From positions 1 to 32,487 of the forward strand of contig JAMDBX010000075.1 of the NCBI GenBank assembly GCA_023487645.1: a stretch of 32,487 nucleotides of DNA. The letters are read 5' to 3'. Position 1 is the first letter of the stretch. Each line of letters opens with the position of its first letter. Origin of the DNA: Patescibacteria group bacterium (GTDB lineage Bacteria; Patescibacteria; Microgenomatia; Daviesbacterales; UBA10151). Shown here piece after piece: positions 20,910-30,500 of the stretch. The translations under genes and the position numbers were made by a program. Under the pieces are notes generated by a model, which was given only the letters and a program-made list of their open reading frames with translations, was not told the origin of the DNA and ran no database searches.

Positions 20910-23900
20910 AAACTGGACTGTTTTTGTGTTGTGCCTCTTGTTTTCTTTAATTATTTGGCCTCTATTTTTGCCCGGATATTTTTCCCATCATGATGATTTG
21001 CAAGTCATGCGGATTTTTGAAATGAGAAGGTGTTTTGCTGATTTACAACTGCCCTGCCGGTGGGTACCTGATATGGGTTATGGAAATGGTTTTCCGCTTT
21101 TTAATTATTACAATCCTCTGGCATATTACATTGGAGGGGTTTTAAGTTTTGCCTTAGGGTTTATCGGGGCATCTAAAACCCTTTTTTTTATACCTCTGGT
21201 ATTAGGGGGGATTTCCATGTATTTACTGGTCAGGGAGTTATCCGGAAACCTTTCCGGACTTGTTGCGGCACTTCTCTATTCTTTTGCTCCATATAGGGCT
21301 TTAGATTTTTATGTTCGGGGAGATATCGCTGAAGGCTTCGCCCTAGCCTTGATTCCGATGGTTTTTTATTTCATCCTCAGATTAATCCGTCAGAAAACCA
21401 CATTTAATTTTTTAGGGACAGTTATTTTTTGGAGTACTTTTTTAATCAGCCATAATATCATGGTACTGCTTTTTATTCCTCCTTTACTGATATGGATTGT
21501 CTATTGGCTTGCCATTAATAGATTACGAAATCTTCCGGCTGTTAGTTTATCTTTAATTTTAGGATTCGGTTTGGCAGCCTTTTTTTTGATCCCTGCTTTT
21601 GTGGAAAAGTCCTTAGTTCAAATAGATACGTTAACCCAGGGAGACTTAAATTATCGTGCTCATTTTATTACTCTTAACCAACTGTTTTTTAGTAGGTTTT
21701 GGGGCTACGGGGCCTCCGTTCTCGGTCCGAATGACACAATTTCTTTTCAAGTTGGATGGCCTCAATGGTGGGTGGCAGCCGGTTCCCTGGTGGCTATTAT
21801 TTTAAGACTACTTTCATTACTTAACAAAAAAATAATAGCGTCTGTTAACCGAAACCAGGTAATTTTAATCATGCTTTTATTTTCTTTATTTGCCGGATCG
21901 TTATTTATGACCCACAATAAGTCAGCTTTTATTTGGGAAAAAATTTCCATCTTAAGTTATGTCCAATTTCCCTGGAGGTTTTTATCGGTAGCAATTTTTT
22001 CCTCAAGTATTTTAGGTGGATTTCTGATTTTAGTTTTTAAAGGAAAGTTACGTTATTTAATTGCAATTTCAATTATTTTTTTGACGGCTATTCTTAACTG
22101 GAATTTTTTTAGGCCGGAAAAATTTTATCCTTTAATGACGGATCAGGAAAAATTATCCGGAATGCAGTGGGCTACACAACAGAAAGCATCGGTTATGGAT
22201 TATTTACCCGAGACCGCCCATAAACCAAAAGAGATTGCCGCTGATAAACCTTTAGTAGTTTCAGGAAGAGCTGAAATTAGTGACTTTATTAATAAATCTA
22301 ACCAATGGCAATTTCAGGTAACCGCAGACCAGCCAACCGATATTGAGGTTCCGGTTTTTGACTTTCCTAACTGGCAGGTTAAGGTAAACGGTATTGAAGT
22401 TCCTCATTCCCACCAAAACCAGTTGGGGAGGATAAGTTTAAACTTAGAACCGGGTCACTATCTGGTTGGTGGGGTATTTGCTGATACCTCTTGGCGCCGG
22501 TTTTCCAATATAATATCTATATTCTCTTTTATTGTTCTAGTATTCATTTATCTTTATGAAAATTTAAAAAAGTTTTTATATAAGTACAGTTTTGTCTTGA
22601 TTTTTGTTTTATCTCTGCCTGCTGTTTGGGCACTTTTTGTTCCCGGTTTTTTTGGTGCATCTGATGATATGCATATCGCCTGGTTGTTTGAGATGGACCG
22701 GGCGTTTAAAGCGGGACAATTTCCTCCAAGATATGTACCGGATTTAAGTTTTGGTTTTGGTTATCCACTTTTTAATTTTGTTTTCCCGTTGCCTTTTTAT
22801 ATAGCCGAAATATTTCATCTAATAAATTTTAGCCTGGTGGATAGTATTAAAGCAGTATTTTTCTTAAGTTTGTTGTTTTCAATGTTCTTTATGTATAAAT
22901 TTCTAAAAGAATTTACTGGTAACTGGTTAGGTGTGGCGGGAGCTGTTGTTTATGGCTTTACCCCTTACCGCTCTACAGATGTTTATGTTAGGGGAGCTTT
23001 TGGTGAGGCTTTATCTTTCGTCTTTTTGCCGCTGATTGCCTTATCAGTTGCTAAATTGACCGAAACTTTCCGGACAACACATTTAACTTTTAATAAACGC
23101 TGGTTGGGGATTGGGGGGTTATCCTTGGCAGCTCTGATTCTTAGCCATAACATCACGGCATATATGTTTATTCCGTTTGTTCTGTTATTAGCCGCTTTAA
23201 GAATTAGTTTTATCAGTATTAATAAGCTGATTGCAGCTTTACAACTTATAATTAGTGCTTTAATCGGACTTTTGATTAGTATTTATTTTTGGTTACCCGC
23301 TCTTGGTGATAGCCCTTTGATGAAATACGATACGGTTTTTAATTTTGCAGATCATTTTCCCACCCTCAAGCAATTACTGCTTCCCTACTGGGGGTACGGA
23401 GCATCAGTCCCCGGACCTGGAGACGGGATGTCCTTTTTTATCGGTACTGTAAATCTGGTTTTACTAATTTTAGGGATGATTTTTATGATTTTATTTTGGA
23501 GAAGATATTCGCGAAGTCAAAGAATTTTGTTGTTGTGGGCATTAGTTTCTTTTTTAATCTCTTTTTTAATGATGAACTACCGTTCGATTTTTATATGGAA
23601 TAATGTTCCGCTCCTGCCGTATTTCCAATTTCCCTGGAGGTTTCTGACCATGACAACATTTGTCACTCCGATTTTTATAATTGGCTTGACTAAAGTAAAA
23701 TATAACTTCCTTGTTGCCGCTACAGCAGTATTTTTGGTAATTTTTCTAAACTACGGTTTCTTTAGGCCACATGATTTTTTGGGACGGATGGATGACTACT
23801 ATATAAACCGTTATGTTCCGATTCCTAAAGCCAGCTCTGCTTATTTACAGACCACTGAGGAGTATTTAAGACTTCCGCTTACTACCCAAAAGAGACCGAC

Positions 23901-24252
23901 CCAAAATTATCCAATGATTTTTTCTACAGATGAAGTCACTGATAAAATTATGGTAATTAATTCCTTAGATATTTCAGCAGAGGTCTCGACGAATAAGGAG
24001 GCTATTATAAATTATAATAAATACTTTTTCCCGGGATGGGAGGCTAAAATTGATGGTAAAAAAACAGTAATCAAGCCAGGTATTCCTTTTGGACAAATCA
24101 GTGTTAGTGTTCCTGCTGGAGAGCATCTGCTGGATATTAGTTTTAATGAGACTCTATTTAAGAGAGTTCTTGATATAATTTCTCTTGTAAGTCTTTTGAC
24201 TGCAATACTTTTTTCGATTAAGCTTAAGATTCTGAGGCGTGTAACCAACTAA
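20890..24252 (+). CDS. Double-length PTPS-related membrane protein (array units 2 and 3 fused)
   Basis: 1120 residues made of two complete copies of the unit seen upstream. Copy A (about 1-556): HHDDLQVMRIFEM, PCRWVPDMGYGNGFPLFNYY, LDFYVRGDIAEGFAL, SHNIMVL, WGYGASVLGPND, VQFPWRFL, beta tail FDFPNWQVKVNG. Copy B (about 557-1120): ASDDMHIAWLFEMDRA, PPRYVPDLSFGFGYPLFNF, TDVYVRGAFGEALSF, SHNITAY, WGYGASVPGPGD, FQFPWRFL, beta tail FFPGWEAKIDG. Copy B lacks the Cys of PCRW. The join at about 22556 looks like an ancestral overlapping gene junction. One extra A in the run 22559-22562 would restore two separate genes, so the fusion may be real or a sequence error. Confidence 0.85.
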   Translation: MKELIAKNWTVFVLCLLFSLIIWPLFLPGYFSHHDDLQVMRIFEMRRCFADLQLPCRWVPDMGYGNGFPLFNYYNPLAYYIGGVLSFALGFIGASKTLFFIPLVLGGISMYLLVRELSGNLSGLVAALLYSFAPYRALDFYVRGDIAEGFALALIPMVFYFILRLIRQKTTFNFLGTVIFWSTFLISHNIMVLLFIPPLLIWIVYWLAINRLRNLPAVSLSLILGFGLAAFFLIPAFVEKSLVQIDTLTQGDLNYRAHFITLNQLFFSRFWGYGASVLGPNDTISFQVGWPQWWVAAGSLVAIILRLLSLLNKKIIASVNRNQVILIMLLFSLFAGSLFMTHNKSAFIWEKISILSYVQFPWRFLSVAIFSSSILGGFLILVFKGKLRYLIAISIIFLTAILNWNFFRPEKFYPLMTDQEKLSGMQWATQQKASVMDYLPETAHKPKEIAADKPLVVSGRAEISDFINKSNQWQFQVTADQPTDIEVPVFDFPNWQVKVNGIEVPHSHQNQLGRISLNLEPGHYLVGGVFADTSWRRFSNIISIFSFIVLVFIYLYENLKKFLYKYSFVLIFVLSLPAVWALFVPGFFGASDDMHIAWLFEMDRAFKAGQFPPRYVPDLSFGFGYPLFNFVFPLPFYIAEIFHLINFSLVDSIKAVFFLSLLFSMFFMYKFLKEFTGNWLGVAGAVVYGFTPYRSTDVYVRGAFGEALSFVFLPLIALSVAKLTETFRTTHLTFNKRWLGIGGLSLAALILSHNITAYMFIPFVLLLAALRISFISINKLIAALQLIISALIGLLISIYFWLPALGDSPLMKYDTVFNFADHFPTLKQLLLPYWGYGASVPGPGDGMSFFIGTVNLVLLILGMIFMILFWRRYSRSQRILLLWALVSFLISFLMMNYRSIFIWNNVPLLPYFQFPWRFLTMTTFVTPIFIIGLTKVKYNFLVAATAVFLVIFLNYGFFRPHDFLGRMDDYYINRYVPIPKASSAYLQTTEEYLRLPLTTQKRPTQNYPMIFSTDEVTDKIMVINSLDISAEVSTNKEAIINYNKYFFPGWEAKIDGKKTVIKPGIPFGQISVSVPAGEHLLDISFNETLFKRVLDIISLVSLLTAILFSIKLKILRRVTN

Positions 24253-24260
24253 ATAAAATT

Positions 24261-25325
24261 ATGATAAAAAAAATTATACCGATAATAAAGGATAAAAAAT
24301 TTTTTATTTTAGGACTATTATTAACTGTAAGCTTGCTCTGGCCACTTGTTGTTGCCCCTTATTTTACCCATCATGATGATGTTCAAACTATCCGTTTATT
24401 TGAAATGGATAAATGTTTTCAAGACGGGCAAATTCCTTGCCGTTGGGTACCGGATTTGGGGGATTTATATGGTTATCCGTTGTTTAACTACTACGCGCCA
24501 TTACCGTATTATGTTGGAGAAATTTTTTATTTAATAACTCATAATTTAATTTTTTCCGCAAAAACTATGTTTGCAATATCTTTTATTGGTTCTTATATCT
24601 TTATGTTTCTTTTAGGAAAAAAACTGTGGGGCAGCGCCGGGGGAATGGTTTCAGGAGTATTCTATAGCTTTGCTCCCTATCATGCTGTTGACTTTTATGT
24701 CCGGGGAGCGATGGGGGAACTTTGGGCCCTGATGTTTTTTCCGGCCATCTTCTGGGCTACCTTACGGCTTAAAGACAGCCCCAAAATTGCCAATATTTTA
24801 CTATTGAGTGTATCCATTGCCGGTTTAATTTTGTCGCATAATCTCTCAGCGATGATCTTTTTACCCACGGTGGTTTTATTTTCTTTTGTGTTATTTTTCT
24901 TCAAAAAAGATCTTCGTTTCTTGGCGACATTTGTTATTGCTGTTGTGGGCGGCTTACTACTGCCGGCTTTTTACCTACTGCCGGTTATCTTTGAAAAAAA
25001 TTTAGTCCATGTAGATACTACTACCATGGGTTATTTTTCTTATACAGAGCATTTTAAAGGTTTGAGGAAATTAATTTTAGACAGGTTTTGGGGTTGGGGA
25101 GATTCGGTCAGAGAGGTACCTGGAGGGCCCAAAGACGGCATGTCATTTCAGATTGGGTGGGCTCATCTTTTAGCTTTAGGATTTGCAGTTTTTGCGGCAT
25201 TTTCGTTTTGGAAAAGACAAAAATTAAAAAGTTTAACTATTTTATTCGCTGTTTTGGTAATTTTAGGAAGTATTTTTATGATTCATCCCCCGATCTTCGT
25301 TTCTTGGCGTCTGGAAAATGATTGA
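24261..25325 (+). CDS. PTPS-related membrane protein, array unit 4, 5' part (frameshifted)
   Basis: 354 codons covering the first part of a unit homologous to its upstream neighbours: FTHHDDVQTIRLFEMDKC, PCRWVPDLGDLYGYPLFNYY, VDFYVRGAMGELWALMF, SHNLSAM, WGWGDSVREVPGGPKDGMSF. The frame then ends with IHPPIFVSWRLEND and a stop, where the other units continue through a KSSFIWE-like segment to QFPWR. Dropping one C from the C5 run at 25287-25291 gives IHPRSSFL and runs directly into the downstream fragment at 25318. It is therefore the 5' part of one 577-residue gene, broken by a single-base insertion or a sequencing error. Confidence 0.85.
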   Translation: MIKKIIPIIKDKKFFILGLLLTVSLLWPLVVAPYFTHHDDVQTIRLFEMDKCFQDGQIPCRWVPDLGDLYGYPLFNYYAPLPYYVGEIFYLITHNLIFSAKTMFAISFIGSYIFMFLLGKKLWGSAGGMVSGVFYSFAPYHAVDFYVRGAMGELWALMFFPAIFWATLRLKDSPKIANILLLSVSIAGLILSHNLSAMIFLPTVVLFSFVLFFFKKDLRFLATFVIAVVGGLLLPAFYLLPVIFEKNLVHVDTTTMGYFSYTEHFKGLRKLILDRFWGWGDSVREVPGGPKDGMSFQIGWAHLLALGFAVFAAFSFWKRQKLKSLTILFAVLVILGSIFMIHPPIFVSWRLEND

Positions 25326-25992
25326 TCCTTTAAAGTATCTGCAATTTCCCTGGAGATTTTTAATGGTTATCATTTTTTTTATTTCTATGGTAGTGGGAAG
25401 CATTTTTCAATTACTAAACGGAAGAAAATATCAAGCCTTAATAATAGGATTGGTGCTTTTGGTGGTAGCATCTAATTTTTTTTATTTCAGACCGGAGAAA
25501 TTTAGATACATAAATGACCAGGATCTTTTGACCGGCAAGAATTGGGAGAATGAACTTGGACGGTCAATTTATGATTTTTTGCCAATCTACGCTAAAGCTC
25601 CGCCGGTCGCGCCGGCAACCTCTCGTTATGAAATTGTCTCGGGAGATGCAGAGGTTACTGATTTTCAAGAAAAGGATACCCAGATACATTTTAAGGTATT
25701 TGTGAATGACCTTGCCCGAGTTGAATTATCACAATATTATTTTCCGCTATGGAAGGTTTTTGTTGACGGGAAAAACGTAGATATAAATTATCAAAATAAT
25801 CTTGGCCTGATCACTTTTACAATAGATCCGGGAATGCATAAGGTAGAGGCTGTATTGTACGATACCCCGATTAGACAAATCGGTAATTTGGTAACATTAA
25901 TATCCTCGATATTGTTTATTTTCCTGGGAGTATGGCAGTTGAAAAGGGTCCGCTTATTTATACTGGCAGTGATAAACGGTTTTGCAAAGTGA
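25318..25992 (+). CDS. PTPS-related membrane protein, array unit 4, 3' part (frameshifted)
   Basis: 224 codons that continue unit 4 in the next frame. It opens MIDPLKYLQFPWRFLMV, matching the LQFPWR segment in the middle of the intact units. Membrane segments follow, then the beta-rich tail (YYFPLWKVFVDGKNVDINYQNNLGLITFTI), the DTPIRQIGN motif shared with unit 1, and a final membrane helix. The apparent ATG is not a real start: the family has several hundred more residues before it, and these lie in the overlapping upstream fragment. With one C removed at 25287-25291 the two join into one full-length protein. Confidence 0.83.
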   Translation: MIDPLKYLQFPWRFLMVIIFFISMVVGSIFQLLNGRKYQALIIGLVLLVVASNFFYFRPEKFRYINDQDLLTGKNWENELGRSIYDFLPIYAKAPPVAPATSRYEIVSGDAEVTDFQEKDTQIHFKVFVNDLARVELSQYYFPLWKVFVDGKNVDINYQNNLGLITFTIDPGMHKVEAVLYDTPIRQIGNLVTLISSILFIFLGVWQLKRVRLFILAVINGFAK

Positions 25993-26000
25993 AAACTACA

Positions 26001-27503
26001 ATGGAAACAGAAAATATGGAAATCGGGGAACATTTTGATGCCACGTCAGAAATAACTCTGGATGTTGTCAAAAATAAGGCTATCAAGGGGGTGGCTGCTT
26101 TAACTGGGCGGACTGTATTTTTACAACTGCTGGGTTTGTTGGCAACCTTTTTTTTAACGATCTTTTTAAGCCCTAATCAGTTTGGTGTTTTTTTTGTCGT
26201 CTCGGCTGTAGTTAATTTTTTTGCCTATTTTTCGGATATCGGCTTGGCGGCAGCTCTGATTCAAAAAAAAGATCTTCACAGTCGTAAGGAGCTGGAAACT
26301 ACCTTTACTGTTCAAAACACTTTGGTGTTAATAGTAGTAGCAATCATTTTTCTTGCTACACCTCTTTACCGCCAATGGTATCACTTAAACCAAGAGTCTG
26401 TTTATTTGCTTTGGGCATTAGCTTTTTCCCTACTACTTGCTTCTTTGAAAAGTATTCCCTCGGTACTTTTAGAAAGAAAACTGGATTTTAATAAATTAGT
26501 TATTCCTCAGATTATCGAGTCTGTTCTCTATCAGGTAGTAGCCGTTGTTTTAGCATGGCGCGGTTTTGGGATAACTAGTTTTACTTTTGCTGTTTTGGTC
26601 CGGGGAGTGTCAGGTTTGGTATTAATGTATTGGTTACAACCATGGAAGCCTGGTTTGGCATTTGATGCTGGAGTTTTAAAAGAGTTGCTTCGCTTCGGGT
26701 TGCCATATCAGGTCAATACTTTTCTAGCTGTTGCCAAAGATGATGGGATGACTGCATTTTTAGGGGGGATTTTAGGGCCTGGAAATATCGGTCTTTTGGG
26801 TTGGGCTCAAAAATGGGCTACCGCTCCTTTGCGTTTTTTTATGGATCAGGTTATTAAAGTCACATTTCCCGCTTTTTCCCGGATGCAGAATCATCAGGAA
26901 GAACTTTCTAAGGCTGTTTCCAAATCAATATTCTTTATTTGTGCCTTAGTTTTTCCATCACTGGTAGTACTAATATTCCTGTCGCCGGTTTTAGTCCAAA
27001 TCATCCCGAAATATGGTAAATGGCAGCCGGCTTTGTTTGCTTTGAGCTTAATTGCTATCAATTCGGCATGGGCCGCGGTAACAACCCCGCTGACGAATGT
27101 CTTAAATGCTACCGGTAGAATTAATATCACTTTCCGATTAATGGTTATGTGGACGGTACTGACCTGGATTTTTATTCCCGGCTTGGCATATCTTTACGGA
27201 CTTAACGGGGCGGCACTGGGTTATAGTCTGGTTGGTTTCAGCTCTATTATAGCTATTTTAATTGCTGTGCGTTTTATTCCGATTAATTTTTGGCAGAGTG
27301 TGGGCAAACCGGGAGTAGCCTCGATATTTATGGGTTTGGTTCTTCTTTTGAGTAGCCGTATACTTCCCATTTCGTGGGTTGCCGTAATATTACTTTTAGC
27401 TATCGCCGTTTTAGTCTATGCAATCTCAATGTTTATTCTCATTGGTTCCTCTTTGATGGAGGATGTCAAAAGAATAGCCATTGATATTAGAGGAAGAAGT
27501 TAG
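26001..27503 (+). CDS. Wzx-like polysaccharide/lipid-linked oligosaccharide flippase
   Basis: 500 residues, MOP-superfamily transporter with about 12-14 membrane segments, expected to flip undecaprenyl-linked oligosaccharides across the membrane. Seen: NKAIKGVAALTGRTVFLQLLGLLATFFLTIFLSPNQFGVFFVVSAVVNFFAYFSDIGLAAALIQ, the normal first two helices of the RfbX/Polysacc_synt family. Then LRFGLPYQVNTFL and GILGPGNIGLLGWAQKWATAPLRFF appear in the middle, and TPLTNVLNATGRINITFR in helix 9-10. I chose the ATG at 26001, 8 nt after the end of unit 4; a longer frame from 25932 would overlap it by 61 nt. It anchors the cluster as a lipid-linked glycan export locus. Confidence 0.92.
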   Translation: METENMEIGEHFDATSEITLDVVKNKAIKGVAALTGRTVFLQLLGLLATFFLTIFLSPNQFGVFFVVSAVVNFFAYFSDIGLAAALIQKKDLHSRKELETTFTVQNTLVLIVVAIIFLATPLYRQWYHLNQESVYLLWALAFSLLLASLKSIPSVLLERKLDFNKLVIPQIIESVLYQVVAVVLAWRGFGITSFTFAVLVRGVSGLVLMYWLQPWKPGLAFDAGVLKELLRFGLPYQVNTFLAVAKDDGMTAFLGGILGPGNIGLLGWAQKWATAPLRFFMDQVIKVTFPAFSRMQNHQEELSKAVSKSIFFICALVFPSLVVLIFLSPVLVQIIPKYGKWQPALFALSLIAINSAWAAVTTPLTNVLNATGRINITFRLMVMWTVLTWIFIPGLAYLYGLNGAALGYSLVGFSSIIAILIAVRFIPINFWQSVGKPGVASIFMGLVLLLSSRILPISWVAVILLLAIAVLVYAISMFILIGSSLMEDVKRIAIDIRGRS

Positions 27504-27506
27504 TAC

Positions 27507-30500
27507 ATGAATTATTTAAAATTTCTAGGGCCAGCAATACTGTTTATAGTACTGTGCGCATTTTTCTTTCCTGTTCCTAAAGTTTATGCCGCTGGCAACT
27601 CCTTTGTCACTATTGTTAATCCCATCAGAGGACACGATTTTTGGGAACATAATTTTGATATTTTGGCAACTCCAAAAAAACAATACAATATTATTACTAC
27701 AAATAATTTACCTGCTACTTGGCTGGTGCGTTATGATGCCTTGCTGGATCCCCAGGTAATCCAATTTTTAAAATCCTTAGGTGCCAATCAGGAAATTGGT
27801 TTATTTTTAGAAATAACACCGAGTTTGGCCAAAGACGCTGGTGTCCATTATAACCAAAGTCCTAATTGGCATTATGCTCAATCGATTTTGCTAACAGGCT
27901 ATCAGCCCTCTGATCGGGAAAAATTGATTGATCAGGCAATCAAAACTTATCAAGATATCTTTGGCAGATATCCTAAGTCAGTTGGAGCTTGGTGGATCGA
28001 TGCTTATTCTCTAGATTATCTTCATCAACATTACGATGTAGAGACAAACCTTGATGTGGCGGACCAGTATTCAACAGACCAGTATCAAGTCTGGGGGCAG
28101 TATTTTTCCACACCCTTCTACCCTTCTAAGACCAATGCTTTACTTCCTGCCGGCTCTGTTGATAAAAAAAATGGAGTAGTAACAATCCAATGGGCAGCCA
28201 GGGATCCTTATAATAGTTACGGCAATGGTGTAAGCGACAGCACTTATAGTGTCCAGGCCAACGATTATCTCTTACATAATTTAGACATCAATTATTTCTC
28301 GAAGATTATAGATATTTACCCTCAAGTCACTGTTGGCCTGGAGAATGATTTTGATTGGCAAACATACGGTGGAGAATATACAAAACAGGTGCAACTTTTG
28401 TCGCAAAAACAACATGACGGAAAGTTGGTTGTTACCTCCATGGAAGGTTTTGCCAAAGATTATAAAAATAGTTATCCGGGGATTTCTCCCTCAGTATTAA
28501 TCAGTGCCAACGATCCTTTAGGAGGTGATGGTAAAGTTGTTTGGTATCAAAATTCTAAATATAGGGTAGGATGGTTTTATCAGCCTGGTGTAGGCTCGCA
28601 AATTCGTGATTTGAGGGTTTATGATGAAGGATCGAAGGAAGACTGCTTTGATATTCCTTGCCAGAGTTTAAATATGGCGGCGGGAGCAATAAACGCTTTG
28701 GATGATGTAACTTTTGGTGATCGGTGGATTATTGATGAAGGTAAAATAACTCAGCTGCAAGTTGCAAACGATAGTAGCGGGCCGGAAATTTCATATATAA
28801 ATCAAGCTGGAGATGCAAGGAAAATTAAATTTTTGCCCAACGATATAGATGTTAACGGCAAAGTTCAAACAATCGCCTCGGCTATCGCAAGCGCTAAGAC
28901 AAATTCCCAAACAGTAAATCAAGTAAAAATAGATCGAAACAGCAATCTGCAGTTTGATTTTAACAAAAATATACCAAAAATCCTGGTTAATTTTTTAAAA
29001 TTTTTGTTCCTTTCAATCTTATTCTTTTTTCTTCCGGGGTGGTTAATTACCAAAAAGTTAATATTTGCTATTCCCGTGGGCTGGACCGTTTTCACTTTAT
29101 CAGCCTATATTTTAGGTTATTTAAAGGTTGAATTTTTACTATGGACTATTCCGGCTATTGCTATATTATTAACTTTTAAATTAGGACTACCTAAGTTTGC
29201 CCCGCCTAAATTAACAACGAAAAATTTAACAGTTACCGTTTTGATTATTTTAGGCTCTTTATCTTGGCTGTTAACGACTATTAAGAACGGATTGTTTTAT
29301 GGTTACGGCCTAGGTTATTGGGGCCCTAACGGTCATGATGGTATTTGGCACTTAAGTTTGATATCAGAGTTGCAGAGAAACATTCCTCCGCAAAATCCTG
29401 TTTTTGCCGGTGAAAGTTTAAATAATTATCACTACTTTTTTGACCTGCTTTTAGCCCAATCGGGAAAGATTCTAGGTATTGATAATCAGGAACTACTTTT
29501 TAGGTTATTTCCTTTATGTATTTCATTGTTTTTAGGATTGATTTTGTTTAAAGTTATTCAAAGGATTAGCCTTCAGCTAAAAAAAGATAATCCGGTGTTG
29601 GCCTGTCGGGCAGGAATATTAGGACTCTTTTTCTTATATTTTGGAGGAAGTTGGGGATGGATTATAACTTTTTTGCAAACTAAAACCTTGGGTGGGGAAA
29701 CACTTTTTTGGGTGCAACAAGCCATATCAACTCTACTTAATCCTCCCTTTGCTATTTCTTTGGTTTTATTGCTTACCGGTTACTGGTTTTTCCTAGATTT
29801 TTGGGAAACAAAAAATTATAAATGGGTATTACCAATAATTTTTTGTTGGGGGTCACTTATCGAATTTAAAGCTTATGCCGGCGTTTTGGTTTTGGGAAGC
29901 TTGGGCATCTTGGCTGTGGAAAAGATAGTTTTAAAGAGGGATTTTAGATTATTTTTACTGACTATTTTATGCGGGGTTTTTGCAGCGGCGGTATTTTTAC
30001 CAAATAACTTAAAAAGCGAGGGGCTTTTTATCTATTCTCCTTTCTGGTTGGTTTATTCAATGATTGATTTTTCTGACAGGTTGGGGTGGGAGAGGTTATC
30101 TTTAGCCCTTCACTCGGCAAGTTTATCCAAAGAAATGATAAGTTTGTTTGTTGGTGTGGGCATTTTTATTTTAGGAAACATGGGACTTAGAATAACAGCT
30201 CTATTCCAATCTAAAATATTAATAAAACAGCGTTTCTTTTTGTATATATCGATACTTGGATTTTTATTATCATTATTTTTTATTCAAAAGGGAACAAATT
30301 GGAATATCGTCCAATTCTTTTATTATGCAGTTTTTGTATTTAATATATTTGCAGCGCTTTCTCTGGCTTTTTTGTGGGATAAATGGGGCAGGAAATTTAT
30401 AATACCACTTATTATTATTGTAGTTTTAACCTTACCAACAACCGTTATTACCTTGGATCAGTATTTACCTTCAAGGCCTCCGGCTGAATTATCTATTGCT

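Noticed and set aside
25281..25325. Programmed +1 ribosomal frameshift
   Set aside because: No stop codon or stimulatory structure at the C-run; the zero-frame stop lies about 30 nt later, and similar one-base anomalies at two other homopolymers make an indel more likely.
19206..25992. Pterin biosynthesis function implied by the PTPS-related name
   Set aside because: The proteins are multi-pass membrane proteins with GT-C-like loops and lie in a glycan locus; no soluble PTPS fold or zinc-binding His motif is visible.
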